The notes under the pieces were generated by a model. It was not told the DNA's origin. It saw nothing but the letters and a program-made list of their open reading frames with translations, and did no database searches. A program made the position numbers and the translations under genes. From positions 1-42,180 of the forward strand of contig QHVC01000113.1 of the NCBI GenBank assembly GCA_003222205.1: a stretch of 42,180 nt of DNA, written 5' to 3'. Within the stretch, counting starts at the first letter, position 1. Each line of letters starts with the position of its first letter. The stretch comes from Gemmatimonadota bacterium (GTDB taxonomy: Bacteria; Gemmatimonadota; Gemmatimonadetes; Gemmatimonadales; GWC2-71-9). Shown here piece by piece: positions 9,077 to 21,924 of the stretch.

Positions 9077-10870
9077 TCAGGGACCGGTGGTACCGGTCGC
9101 CAGGCCCCGCCAGATCTTCGCTTGCTTAGGGGTCGGCGACGGGGCGCGCTCCAGCCGGAACGAAGTGGTGGCGCGCTCGCGCACGTGCGTGTTCAGCGTG
9201 AGGGTCTGGCTTTCGCGGCGCACGGTGAGCGTCATCGGTTGCCCCGCCTGTCCGCGGTAGCGCGTCCGGAATGCGGCGCCCCAATCCGAGTCCGGGGTCA
9301 CCGCGATGTCGCCGATCTTCAGCAGCACGTCCCCGGGGACCATCCCGGCTTCGCCCGCCGCGCTGCCCGGCGATACCGCCTGCACCACCAGCTGGCCGTC
9401 CGGCGTCGCGCCCGAGGTCACGCCCAGGAACGGCAGCGCGGTGGTGCGGCGCGTGACGACGATCCCCGCCTTCGGAAGGACCGAGTCGTACGGCAGCGGC
9501 CCGCGGCCGTTGATGTAGCGCTGATAGAACCCGTCCGCGTCCGGCATCCCCATCTCCTTGAAGAGCGCCAGCAGGTCGGCCGTCCGGAATCCCTTGCCCT
9601 GCTTGTAGAATCGCGTGAACAGCGCCCGCATCACGTCGTCGAGGCTGAAGCGGTTGTCGCTGGCGTCGCGGATGGAGACGTCGAGCAGGAGACCGGTGAG
9701 CGAGCCCTTCGGGTAGTAGAGCTGGGAGCTGTTGACGTACACCTCGTTGATCCAGGTCGCGACGCTGCCGTCCTCCTCGCTCCACGGCTCCGGCGCCGCC
9801 TCGACTTGCCGGATGTTCACGGCCGCGTTTGACAGAAACGTCGAGTCCGCCCACAACCCGGCGCGGAGGTTGGTCAAGTCCGCGTAATAGTCCGTCACCC
9901 CTTCCGACCACCACAACAGCGGCGTGTACTGCTCCCCGTGATAGTCGTACGGCCACATCTCCGCCGGCCGGATGCGCTTGACGTTCCAGAGATGGAAGGA
10001 CTCGTGCGACAGCAGCGGCAGGATGAAGTCGCCGAACCTGCCCGTGGGGTCCGCGAACGCCGGCGCCGGCATGATGTCGTACTGGCTGGCGCTGTGCTCC
10101 AGGCCTCCGCCGAAGTTGACGGGTGCGTGCATGACGTTGAAGAAGATCGTGTAGGTCTCGTACGGTGGTGGGCCGCCCATAAGCAGGTTCTGCACCTTCG
10201 CGATCTTCTCGACGGCGCTGCGGAAGTTGCGCTGCACGGCGAGGGTGTAGTCGGCAGTCGGCCACAGCGCGATGCGGATCCAGTGCCCGTCCACCTGCAC
10301 CGAGTCGAGCGCATACTTGCCGACGAACGTCATCGCGTCCGCGAGCTCGTGATAATCGGCAGCGCTGTACACGCCGCGTCCCGCCCCCTTCAACGCCGTG
10401 GTCACCTGCCACCCCGCCGGCAGCGCGAAGCGCACTTCGGCGGGTCGGTCCAGCTGTCCTTCCTCGTACAGGAACAGATTGGTGCCGAGCGCTTCGCCGA
10501 AATCGTCGGCGAGCTGCGCGAGCGAGAGGTCGACGGTATCGGCGAGGTAATCGAACTCCACCGAGACGCGGTCGCCGCGTCCCGTCGTCACGCGCCACGT
10601 GTCCTTGTCGGCCCGATCCCAAAACAGCGGCTGCCCGGCCACGCTCCGGGCGCTGAAATGGCGCACGTAACGCGCGTAGTTTTGGATCTCGTAAGCGCCC
10701 GGGCTCCACGCGGGCAGCGAGAGGTAGAGCGTGTCCTTGCCACGCGCGGGGAACTCGGCCTTCACGTGGAAGAGTCGCTCCGTCGGCGCGGAGACCGACA
10801 CCTCGTAGCGAACGGTTTGAGCCGCGGCGAGCGCGGGAATCGTGAGCAGCAGGGCGCAAAGCTGTCGCAC
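9077..10870 (-). CDS. M61 family metallopeptidase with C-terminal PDZ domain
   Basis: HESFHLWNVKRIRPAEMWPYDYHGEQYTPLLWWSEGVTDYYADL plus PDZ-like PGSAAGEAGMVPGDVLLKIGDIAV; GTG start then signal peptide. Confidence 0.92.
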   Translation of the reverse strand: MRQLCALLLTIPALAAAQTVRYEVSVSAPTERLFHVKAEFPARGKDTLYLSLPAWSPGAYEIQNYARYVRHFSARSVAGQPLFWDRADKDTWRVTTGRGDRVSVEFDYLADTVDLSLAQLADDFGEALGTNLFLYEEGQLDRPAEVRFALPAGWQVTTALKGAGRGVYSAADYHELADAMTFVGKYALDSVQVDGHWIRIALWPTADYTLAVQRNFRSAVEKIAKVQNLLMGGPPPYETYTIFFNVMHAPVNFGGGLEHSASQYDIMPAPAFADPTGRFGDFILPLLSHESFHLWNVKRIRPAEMWPYDYHGEQYTPLLWWSEGVTDYYADLTNLRAGLWADSTFLSNAAVNIRQVEAAPEPWSEEDGSVATWINEVYVNSSQLYYPKGSLTGLLLDVSIRDASDNRFSLDDVMRALFTRFYKQGKGFRTADLLALFKEMGMPDADGFYQRYINGRGPLPYDSVLPKAGIVVTRRTTALPFLGVTSGATPDGQLVVQAVSPGSAAGEAGMVPGDVLLKIGDIAVTPDSDWGAAFRTRYRGQAGQPMTLTVRRESQTLTLNTHVRERATTSFRLERAPSPTPKQAKIWRGLATGTTGP

Positions 10871-10921
10871 GGGGAAGCTCCCTGGGACGGAACGCAGCGA
10901 CGCGGGGGCTGATACCCCATC

Positions 10922-10957
10922 CAAAACAAAGCGGCCCAGACGGTTAGTCCGGGCCGC
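10922..10957 (-). terminator. Rho-independent terminator downstream of the HU-family gene
   Basis: Minus strand GCGGCCCGGACtaaccGTCTGGGCCGC followed by TTTGTTTTGG. Confidence 0.85.
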
Positions 10958-10977
10958 GGGGCTCGCGGAATGCGCGG

Positions 10978-11295
10978 TCAGGAGCTGACCCGCTCTCCGC
11001 TCGCGTCCGCGACCATGGCCCGCAACTCCTTGCTGGGCTTGAAGACAGGCACCGGACGCGCCGCCACTTCCACCGGATCACCGGTGCGCGGGTTGCGCGC
11101 CATGCGCGTCTTGCGCTGACGGATCTTGAACGTCCCAAATCCGCGAATCTCAATGTTATGCTGCTCGGCGAGGGCGGCTTTGACGGCATCGAGGAACGCA
11201 TCGACGACGCGGGCGCAGTCTTTCTTGGAAATGAGGGGGCCGGCGGTGCGGGCGATTTGCGCGGTGACTTTTTCGACCAGGTCGGCCTTCGTCAT
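10978..11295 (-). CDS. HU/IHF-family DNA-binding protein
   Basis: MTKADLVEKVTAQIAR...IEIRGFGTFKIRQRKTRMARNPRTGDPVEVAARPVPVFKPSKELR. Confidence 0.95.
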   Translation of the reverse strand: MTKADLVEKVTAQIARTAGPLISKKDCARVVDAFLDAVKAALAEQHNIEIRGFGTFKIRQRKTRMARNPRTGDPVEVAARPVPVFKPSKELRAMVADASGERVSS

Positions 11296-11354
11296 CGGTC
11301 CCCCATGCCAGGGCTTCAGGGTTGCCAAAGCCGGGGGGCAACATACGGGCTTAC

Positions 11355-12458
11355 CTATTGACTGTCAAGAGCTTGGAGGAACTCTTGGAAGTGCTTTTGG
11401 GCGTCGTGCGGGCCCGGCGATGCCTCCGGATGGTACTGTACGGCGATGATCGGGTACTCGCGGTGCCGGATCCCTTCCACGGTGCCGTCATTGAGGTTGA
11501 GGTGCGTGACCTCCAGAGCCTTCGCTCCGGGAACGCCGCCGGTGTCGCCCTGCACCGAGAACCCGTGGTTTTGTGATGTGATAAGTACTTGCCCTGTCTG
11601 GAGATCGCGCACCGGGTGGTTGCCGCCGCGGTGGCCGTAGGGGAGCTTCACCGTCTCCCCGCCGAACGCCAGCCCCAGAATCTGGTGGCCGAGGCAGATG
11701 CCGAACACCGGCAGGCTGCCGTCGCCGAGCGCGCGCACGCTCTCGATTGCGTACCCGACCGCGGCCGGATCACCGGGGCCGTTGGAAAGGAAGACGCCGT
11801 CGGGCTGGAGCTCGCGCACGCGCGCGGCGGGCGTCGTGGCGGGGACGACGGTGAGGCGGCAGTCGTTCCGAATGAACAACCGGACGATGTTCTGCTTCAT
11901 GCCGAAGTCGTAAGCGACCACGTGGTGGTGGGCCTCTGGCGAGCCGGCCGTATACTCTGCGCCGATCGTCGCGGCGCTCGCCAGGTCGAGCCCGTCCATC
12001 GAGGGTGACACGGCGAGCGCCGCGCGCACGTCCGCGCTGGGCTCCGGTCCCACCGCCACGACGCCGCGCATGGCTCCTTTCGAGCGGATATGGCGCGTGA
12101 GCTGCCGGGTGTCGACGTCGGCGATGATCGGGATCTTCGCCTGCGCCAGCCAGTCGAGCAGGCTGCCCGTCGATCGCCAGTTGGACGGCTTGAGCGACAG
12201 CTCTCGCACGACGACGCCCGCGACGCGCGGGCGGTCCGACTCGAGATCTTCCGGGTTGATGCCGTAATTGCCGATCATCGGCGCGGTCATCACCACGATC
12301 TGGCCGAGGTAGGAGGGGTCGGTAAACACCTCCTGGTACCCGCTCAGATTGGTGGTGAATACGACCTCGGCGTACGCTGGCTCGAACGGCAGCGGCGCGG
12401 TTCCGGGGAACCAGGCGCCATCTTCGAGCAGCACGTACGCGCGGGGGCGGTCGGCGAT
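11355..12458 (-). CDS. carA: Carbamoyl-phosphate synthase small subunit (start uncertain)
   Basis: YVLLEDGAWFPG...VFTTNLSGYQEVFTDPSYLGQIVVMTAPMIGNYGIN...VFGICLGHQILGLAFGG...SQNHGFSV; start could be a non-canonical ATC at 12458 or GTG at 12434. Confidence 0.93.
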   Translation of the reverse strand: MADRPRAYVLLEDGAWFPGTAPLPFEPAYAEVVFTTNLSGYQEVFTDPSYLGQIVVMTAPMIGNYGINPEDLESDRPRVAGVVVRELSLKPSNWRSTGSLLDWLAQAKIPIIADVDTRQLTRHIRSKGAMRGVVAVGPEPSADVRAALAVSPSMDGLDLASAATIGAEYTAGSPEAHHHVVAYDFGMKQNIVRLFIRNDCRLTVVPATTPAARVRELQPDGVFLSNGPGDPAAVGYAIESVRALGDGSLPVFGICLGHQILGLAFGGETVKLPYGHRGGNHPVRDLQTGQVLITSQNHGFSVQGDTGGVPGAKALEVTHLNLNDGTVEGIRHREYPIIAVQYHPEASPGPHDAQKHFQEFLQALDSQ

Positions 12459-12459
12459 G

Positions 12460-12828
12460 TTAGTTGGGCCTCTTGGTCGGCGTTTTGGTCGGCGTCGTCG
12501 GCTGCTGCGTCGTGGGAGACGATTGGATCGGGAGCGGCGCCGGCTGCGCCGGCTGCCCCTGCTGCGGCAGGTTCTCCAGCACCGAGCGCGGCCCGCTGGT
12601 ATTGGCGGACATGAACGCGAGCACCAGCGCGAGGAACAGGAAAATCCCCGCGGTCCACCAGGTGATCTTGTGAAGAATGGTCGCCGCCTGGCGGCCACCC
12701 ATCAACATTTCGGTCCCTGCGCCGCCCCCCAGGGACGCGAGCCCACCGCCCTGCCCCGCCTGGAGGAGCACGGAGACAGCGAGGATCAGCGCATCGAGCA
12801 GGAGGATGACGACGAGAACGGTGAACAT
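12460..12828 (-). CDS. secG: Preprotein translocase subunit SecG
   Basis: MFTVLVVILLLDALILAVSVLLQAGQGGGLASLGGG...LHKITWWTAGIFLFLALVLAF. Confidence 0.9.
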   Translation of the reverse strand: MFTVLVVILLLDALILAVSVLLQAGQGGGLASLGGGAGTEMLMGGRQAATILHKITWWTAGIFLFLALVLAFMSANTSGPRSVLENLPQQGQPAQPAPLPIQSSPTTQQPTTPTKTPTKRPN

Positions 12829-12847
12829 CGGTCGGCCGGGAAAATAC

Positions 12848-13608
12848 CTATGCGGCCGTGCTCCGCACAAGCTCGCCCCACGTTGCCGGGTCGAGTGATG
12901 CGCCGCCCACCAGCACGCCATCCAGCTCGCGCTCGGCGAGCAGCTCCGCGGCGTTCTTGAGGCTCACGCTCCCGCCGTACAGGATCCGGGAAGACTTCGC
13001 CCCGTGCTCGGCGAGCCAGCGCCGGATGGCGCGATGTACCTCGGCGGCGTCCCGTGGCGTGGCGTTCCTTCCGGTACCGATCGCCCAGACGGGCTCGTAC
13101 GCGACGGTCACCTGTTGCAGGGCGGCCGGTGGCCGGCGGCCCAGGGCGGCTTCCAGTTGTCGCGTCACGACGTCCAGCGTGTTTCCCGCCTCCCGTTCCG
13201 CCAGCGTCTCCCCGACGCACAACAGTGGGAGCAGCTGCGCCTCCAGCACGGCGGACAGCTTCCGCTCGGTGTCCGCGTCGATTTCGCCGAACCGGTGGCG
13301 GCGCTCCGAGTGCCCGACCAGCACGGCGCGGGCTCCCGCCGCCGCGGCGAGGGGAGCGGAGATCTCCCCGGTGAAGGCCCCCTTCGGCTCCCAATACACG
13401 TTCTGCGCCCCGGCCAGGAAGCCCGAGCGACCCACGAGCGCCTGCGCGACCGCCTCCAGCGAGACCGCCGGCGGGAAGAACCACACCTCGCATCCTTCCG
13501 GCAACCGGCCGTCCGGCAACCGGGAACGCTCGAAGAACGTCTTCAGATACGCCCGCGCCTCTTCCGGCCCGAGGTGCATCTTCCAGTTCGCGGCGAACAC
13601 CACCTGCC

Positions 13609-13612
<4 letters not shown>
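12848..13612 (-). CDS. tpiA: Triosephosphate isomerase
   Basis: FAANWKMH...[13 protein letters not shown]...[17 protein letters not shown]...ILYGGSV. Confidence 0.96.
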
Positions 13613-16550
<2,938 letters not shown>

Positions 16551-16558
<8 letters not shown>

Positions 16559-17369
16559 GGAGCGCGCGGCCGACGGCGGCGCGCATGACTTCGGTTGGGC
16601 CCTGTCGCTCGGGGAAGAAGCGCGCGAACGCCGCGATCCCCTGCTGGACGAGCAGCTCGCGCCCGTCGTGTGCGGTGACGCCGGCGGCGCGCAGTGCCCG
16701 GACCCAACGGGTTTCACCGGGCGTGTACACCAGGTCGAGGGCGGCGCGGGCTCCCCGCAGCGCGGCGGGGTCTACAGGCAGCGGATCCTTCTCCTGGAGC
16801 CCGAGCGGGGTGGCGTTGATCACCAGGTCGCTGGCGTCGCGCTCGGTCGCCGCCCGGGCGCGAGCGCCGCGCGTCACCGCCCAATCGGCGAAGGTGCGCG
16901 CCCGAGCCGCCGTACGCGAGCGCACCAGCAGCTCCGCGCCGGCAGTAGCCGCGGCGATGGCGACGGCGCGCGCCGACCCGCCCGTGCCGACGACGAGCCA
17001 GCGCCCCGCGCCATCCGCCATGCGCCGCACACACGTCAGGAGGGCGGTCACGTCAGTGTTGTCCCCTACGAGGACGCCGTTTTCGGTCCAGAAAGTATTG
17101 CACGCGCCGGCGCGGGCGCAGACATCCGTTTTGCGCGCGACGTAGCGTTCTGCCGCCTCCTTGTGCGGCAGCGTGATGTTGCCGGCGGCGGCGACGGCGG
17201 CGAGGGCCTCCAGCACGATGAGGAGCTTGGCGGCGGGCGTGGGGAGCGCGACGTAGACGGCATCCAGGCCGAGCGCCCGGATCGCGGCGTTGTGCATCAT
17301 GGGGGACAGGGAATGAGTGACCGGATCGCCGAGGACGACGAGTAAGCGGGCGTTAGCGCCGATCTCCAC
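16551..17369 (-). CDS. aroE: Shikimate dehydrogenase
   Basis: LLVVLGDPVTHSLSPMMHNAAIRALGLDAVYVAL...GNITLPHKEAA...GDNTDVTALL. Confidence 0.94.
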
Positions 17370-17826
17370 GCTGCCCTTCCTTTACCAGGCGCTCCACGGT
17401 CGCGTCGATGAGCGCTTCCAGCTCGGCGACGGTATCCCGGTACACCTCGAGGTCCCCGCCGAACGGGTCGCTCACCTCCGCGTCCTCCCCTTCGCGGCCG
17501 GCGTATTCCCCGAGCACGAACACGCGCCCTTCTCCGCCCAGCTCGTCGACGCGGGCGCGGTGATGACGCGCCATGGTGAGGATCAAGCCGGCCTGCTCAA
17601 CGATCTCGCGCGTGAGCAGCCGGGCGCGATGCCCGGAGAGATCGAGGCCGCGCTCCAGGCCCACGAGGTACGCGCCCTCCGACGCCGGCGCGCCGTCCCA
17701 CGCCCCCGTCCCCGCCGACTCGACCGCGACGCCCTCGAGCCCCCTCTGGGCGAGCGTGCGCTTGAGCAGCGCCTCCGCGAGGGGGCTGCGACAGATGTTG
17801 CCGGTGCACACGAGCAGGACGCGCAC
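17353..17826 (-). CDS. Low-molecular-weight protein tyrosine phosphatase
   Basis: MRVLLVCTGNICRSPLAEALLKRTL (CX5R loop) and VSDPFGGDLEVYRDTVAELE. Confidence 0.92.
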   Translation of the reverse strand: MRVLLVCTGNICRSPLAEALLKRTLAQRGLEGVAVESAGTGAWDGAPASEGAYLVGLERGLDLSGHRARLLTREIVEQAGLILTMARHHRARVDELGGEGRVFVLGEYAGREGEDAEVSDPFGGDLEVYRDTVAELEALIDATVERLVKEGQRGDRR

Positions 17827-17828
17827 GG

Positions 17829-18482
17829 TCAGGGGGCGAGGAGGCCCACGGCGCGGCGCAGCTCCGCGACCGGCAACGCGCCGGCGCGCACGACGCGCGG
17901 GGTCGCCGTCGTGCAGTCGATCACCGTCGAGGGCGGCCGGTTGCCCAGCACGCCGCCATCCAGGACCAGGAGGCGGCCGGAGTCGACCGCGGCGGCGAAC
18001 TCGCGCACGATGGCATCCGCCCCGGGGGCGGTCGGCTCGCCGGGCCGATTGGCAGAGGTCGAGGTCAGCGGCTCACCGAGCGCGGCAACGAGTCGCCCCA
18101 CCAGTGGCTGCGAGGTCCAGCGCACGGCGATGCCTCCTTCCGGGCCGCGCAGGGTGTCGGGGAGCCGTCCGCTGCCGCCGGGCAGGACCAGCGTCAGGGG
18201 CCCGGGCCAGAAGGCGCGCGCGAGCGCGGCGGCGGACGCGTTGAAGGCGAGCCCGAACGACTCGGCCATCTCTCGGGAGCTGACGAGCAGCAAGAAGGGC
18301 TTGTCCGCGCGACGGCCCTTGAGCTCGGCGAGCGCGCGCACGTCGTCGGCCCGCGCGCGCGACCCCAAACCGTACACCGTTTCCGTCGGATAGGCGAGGA
18401 GGCCGCCCGCGCGCAGATGCGCCAGCGCGGGGGCGAGCGCGACCGCGAGGTCGGCCTCGGTGCGGAACGGCAACGGCTTCAC
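17829..18482 (-). CDS. L-threonylcarbamoyladenylate synthase (Sua5/YciO/YrdC family)
   Basis: GGLLAYPTETVYGLGSRA...LKGRRADKPFLLLVSS...WPGPLTLVLPG...STSANRPGEP. Confidence 0.93.
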   Translation of the reverse strand: MKPLPFRTEADLAVALAPALAHLRAGGLLAYPTETVYGLGSRARADDVRALAELKGRRADKPFLLLVSSREMAESFGLAFNASAAALARAFWPGPLTLVLPGGSGRLPDTLRGPEGGIAVRWTSQPLVGRLVAALGEPLTSTSANRPGEPTAPGADAIVREFAAAVDSGRLLVLDGGVLGNRPPSTVIDCTTATPRVVRAGALPVAELRRAVGLLAP

Positions 18483-19189
18483 CGCAGCTCACGCGCCAGT
18501 GCCTCGGCGATGCGGAAGTCCTCGGCGGTCGTCACCTTGAGGTTGTGCGGCGAATCGGGCACGACGTCCACTGGGAGCCCCACGCGCTCGCACAGCTCGG
18601 CGTCGTCGGTGGCGGCTCCATCGAGCTTCCCGCGACCCGCGTAGACCTGGTCGAGCATGTCTCGCGGAAACCCCTGCGGGGTCTGGGCCCGCCACAGCCG
18701 CTCGCGCGGCACGGTCCGGGCGACCCGCCGCCCCGTATCGTCGGTCACTTCCTTCACCGTGTCGCTCACGGGGAGCGCCGCGATCGCCGCGACGCCGGTC
18801 CGCGCGCGCGCGATGACGGCGTCGATCGTGGCGCGCACGACGAACGGTCGGGCGGCGTCGTGCACCAGCACCACCGCCGACGCGCGCAGCGCCTTGAGCC
18901 CGGCGGCGACCGAATGGGCCCGGGTCTCGCCGCCCGCGACCAGGGTGAGCCGCTCCCCGGCCAGCCGGCCCAGCCAGTCCGGCGGCCGCTCGGCGTATCC
19001 CGGCGGCAGCGTGACCACCACGTGGTCGACGTCGGGGTGCGAGGTGAAAGGCCGCAGCGCCCGCAACAGCATCGGCACGCCGAGGATCGAGCGGAACTGT
19101 TTGGGCTCGCCGGGACCGGCGCGCACGCCCGCCCCGGCGGCGACGATGACCACGCCGACGTCAGGCCGCGAGGCGGCGGGCGAGGTCAC
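18479..19189 (-). CDS. ispD: 2-C-methyl-D-erythritol 4-phosphate cytidylyltransferase
   Basis: VGVVIVAAGAGVRAGPGEPKQFRSILGVPMLLRAL...VLVHDAARPFV...RAQTPQGF; GTG start overlapping the radA 3' end. Confidence 0.93.
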   Translation of the reverse strand: MTSPAASRPDVGVVIVAAGAGVRAGPGEPKQFRSILGVPMLLRALRPFTSHPDVDHVVVTLPPGYAERPPDWLGRLAGERLTLVAGGETRAHSVAAGLKALRASAVVLVHDAARPFVVRATIDAVIARARTGVAAIAALPVSDTVKEVTDDTGRRVARTVPRERLWRAQTPQGFPRDMLDQVYAGRGKLDGAATDDAELCERVGLPVDVVPDSPHNLKVTTAEDFRIAEALARELR

Positions 19190-20519
19190 CGATGCCTTCC
19201 ATCCCCACGAGCTCGAGCCCTTCCGGTGCGCCGCGCGCGCGCGCCGAGCAGAACACGCGGCGGAACCCCTGGCGCGCCGCTTCGGCGAGCCGCCGCTCCA
19301 GCGCGGCGACGGGCCGGATCTCACCGCCCAGCCCTACTTCCCCGAGGAACACGGCGTCGGCAGGAACGGGCCGGTCGCGCACGCTGGAGACGAGGGCGGC
19401 CAGCACGGCGAGGTCGGTCGAGGGCTCCGCGAGTCGGACGCCGCCGGTCACGTTGACGAACACGTCGAGCGCCTCGAACGAGAGGCCGCCGCGTCGCTCC
19501 AGCACCGCCAGCAGCACGGCGAGGCGGCGGTGGTCGAGCCCGGTAGCGACCCGCTGCGGGGTCCCGAAGCCGGCCTTGGAGGCGAGCGCCTGCACTTCGA
19601 CGAGCACGGGGCGCGTGCCTTCCATCAGCGCCGTGACGGCCGAGCCGGAGACGCCGGTGTGGCGGCCGGCGAGGAAGGCGGCGGCGGGATCGGGAACGGG
19701 CTCGAGCCCCGCGCCCGTCATGCGGAACACGCCGATCTCGTCGACCGAGCCGAAGCGGTTCTTCACCGCACGCAGGATGCGATGGTCCAGGGTCGCCTCG
19801 CCCTCGAAGTACAGCACCGTATCGACGATATGCTCGAGCGTGCGCGGGCCCGCGATCCCTCCGCCTTTGGTCACGTGCCCCACGAGGAAGACGGCGGGCC
19901 CTGCTTCCTTGGCGAAGCGCATCAACCGCGCGGCGCAGTCGCGCACCTGCCCGACGTTGCCGGGAGCGCCTTCGAGCGCTTCGGTGTAAGTGGTCTGGAT
20001 CGAATCGACGAAGACGACGCGCGCGCCGAGCGCGGCGGCATGATGGACGATGGCCTCGAGGCGCGTCTCGCCGAGCACGTGGACGGCGCCGGCGTCTTCG
20101 GTGAGCCGCGTGGCGCGCAGCCGCACCTGTTCGGGCGACTCTTCTCCCGAGACGTACAGCGTCGGTACGCCGGCGGCTTCCAGCCGGGCGGCGCACTGCA
20201 GCAGCAGGGTCGACTTGCCGATGCCGGGTTCCCCCCCCACGAGCACCACGGAGCCCGGCACGATGCCGCCGCCCAGCACGAAGTCGAACTCGGCGAGACC
20301 GGTCCTCCACCTCGGCAGCGCCCCGCTCGTCAGGGCGGACAGGCGGACTGGCGGACTGCCGGACGTCTGCAGGGCCTGTCTGACCGCCCGTCCGCCGGTC
20401 CGCCCGACCGCCTCCTCTACCAGCGTATTCCACGCCCCGCAGCCGTCGCAGCGCCCCGCCCACTTTGGCTGCTCGGCGCCGCACTCGGTGCAGCGGAACA
20501 CCGAGCGGCTCTTACGCAT
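19161..20519 (-). CDS. radA: DNA repair protein RadA, with an atypical linker
   Basis: FRCTECGAEQPKWAGRCDGCGAWNTLVEE; GGEPGIGKSTLLLQ; KNRFGSVDEIGVFRM. Confidence 0.95.
   Translation of the reverse strand: MRKSRSVFRCTECGAEQPKWAGRCDGCGAWNTLVEEAVGRTGGRAVRQALQTSGSPPVRLSALTSGALPRWRTGLAEFDFVLGGGIVPGSVVLVGGEPGIGKSTLLLQCAARLEAAGVPTLYVSGEESPEQVRLRATRLTEDAGAVHVLGETRLEAIVHHAAALGARVVFVDSIQTTYTEALEGAPGNVGQVRDCAARLMRFAKEAGPAVFLVGHVTKGGGIAGPRTLEHIVDTVLYFEGEATLDHRILRAVKNRFGSVDEIGVFRMTGAGLEPVPDPAAAFLAGRHTGVSGSAVTALMEGTRPVLVEVQALASKAGFGTPQRVATGLDHRRLAVLLAVLERRGGLSFEALDVFVNVTGGVRLAEPSTDLAVLAALVSSVRDRPVPADAVFLGEVGLGGEIRPVAALERRLAEAARQGFRRVFCSARARGAPEGLELVGMEGIGDLARRLAA
20334..20412. repeat. Inverted array of 8-bp units (GGCGGACT/CCGGTCCG) inside the radA reading frame
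   Basis: GGCGGACAGGCGGACTGGCGGACTGCCGGACG ... TCTGACCGCCCGTCCGCCGGTCCGCCCGACCGCC; encodes VGRTGGRAVRQALQTSGSPPVRLSALTS between the zinc finger and the RecA-like core. Confidence 0.85.
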
Positions 20520-21924
20520 TCGCGCCCTCGGGCACCTCGCGGGAGGTGAAGTTGTCGAAGCGGGTGTACTCCTTCTTGAAATACAGCTTCACCGTCCCGG
20601 TGGGGCCGTTGCGTTGTTTGCCGACGATCACCTCGGCCTGCCCCTCGATGCTGTCGCCCGTCTTGGGGTCGCTCGGTCCGTCGTAGAACTCCTGCCGATA
20701 GATGAAGCACACGACGTCGGCGTCCTGCTCGATGGCGCCCGATTCGCGCAGGTCGGAGAGTTGGGGGCGGCGGTGCTCGCCGCCGCGCTGCTCCGGCGCG
20801 CGGGATAGCTGGGAGATCGCGACGACCGGCACGTCCAGTTCTTTGGCGAGCGCTTTCAGCGCGCGGGAGATGTAGGAGATCTCCTGCTGGCGGTTTTCGG
20901 CGTCGCCCGGCCCCGACATCAGCTGCAGGTAGTCCACGACGACGAGGGCGATGTCGTGCTCGGCTTTGAGACGCCGCGCCTTGGAGCGCATCGCGAGGGG
21001 GGTGAGCGCCGCGGAGTCGTCGATCCAGATCGGCGCCGTGCCGAGCAGGCCGGCCGCGCGGGCGAGCTTGGGGTAATCGTCGTCGCGGAGCTGGCCGCGG
21101 CGCAGCCGCTGGGCGTCCACCAACCCCTCGGAGCACAGCAGGCGCTGCACCAGCTGATCCTTCGACATCTCGAGCGAGAAGATCGCGACGGGCACGTTGT
21201 GCTCGATCGCCGCGTGCTGGACGATGTTCAAGGCCAACGCGGTCTTCCCCATGGAGGGCCGGGCCGCGACGATGACCAGGTCCGACCGTTGGAAGCCGGC
21301 CGTGAGGCGGTCCAGATCCACGAAGCCGGTCGGCACGCCCGTCACCGTGCCGTGGCCGCTCTGGAGCTTCTCGATGCGCTCCATCGTCGGCCAGATCAGC
21401 TCTTTGATACGGATGAACTCTTCGGACCGCCGCAGCTGGGCGACCTGGAAGACGCGGTGCTCGGCGCTGTCGAGCACCTCGGCCGCCGTGGCGTGGCCGT
21501 CGTAGACGTCCTGAATGATCGAGGTCGCGGCTTCGATCAGGCGGCGCTGGACGGCCTTGTCGCGCACGATGCGGCAGTGGTACTCGACGTTGGCCGCCGT
21601 GGGCACGACGTCGATCAGCGCGCCGATGTACTCCATGCCGCCGGCGCGGTCCAAGTCGCCGCGGCGGCCCAGCTCGTCGCGCAGCGTGACCGGGTCGATC
21701 ACGTCGCCGCGTTCGGCGAGGCCGGTCATCGCGCGGAACAGCGCGCGGTGCCCTTCCTTATAGAACATGGTGTCGTCCAGGAGCTCGGCGGCCTTGAGGG
21801 CCGCGTCCTGGTCGAGGAGCATCGCGCCGAGGATCGCCTGCTCCGCTTCATTACTCCACGGAGTCTGGCGCCCGGCGAACGCGCGGTCAGCCGTCGAGGA
21901 GACGGCGGGCGATACGGACGTCAT
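20512..21924 (-). CDS. dnaB: Replicative DNA helicase
   Basis: PWSNEAEQAILGAMLLD...ARPSMGKTALALNI...VVVDYLQLMSG...SDLRESGAIEQDADVV. Confidence 0.97.
   Translation of the reverse strand: MTSVSPAVSSTADRAFAGRQTPWSNEAEQAILGAMLLDQDAALKAAELLDDTMFYKEGHRALFRAMTGLAERGDVIDPVTLRDELGRRGDLDRAGGMEYIGALIDVVPTAANVEYHCRIVRDKAVQRRLIEAATSIIQDVYDGHATAAEVLDSAEHRVFQVAQLRRSEEFIRIKELIWPTMERIEKLQSGHGTVTGVPTGFVDLDRLTAGFQRSDLVIVAARPSMGKTALALNIVQHAAIEHNVPVAIFSLEMSKDQLVQRLLCSEGLVDAQRLRRGQLRDDDYPKLARAAGLLGTAPIWIDDSAALTPLAMRSKARRLKAEHDIALVVVDYLQLMSGPGDAENRQQEISYISRALKALAKELDVPVVAISQLSRAPEQRGGEHRRPQLSDLRESGAIEQDADVVCFIYRQEFYDGPSDPKTGDSIEGQAEVIVGKQRNGPTGTVKLYFKKEYTRFDNFTSREVPEGANA

Noticed and set aside
18657-20549. 630-aa plus-strand ORF
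   Set aside because: Shadow ORF antisense to ispD/radA; low-complexity Arg/Gly/His composition typical of high-GC opposite frames, whereas the minus strand matches known families.
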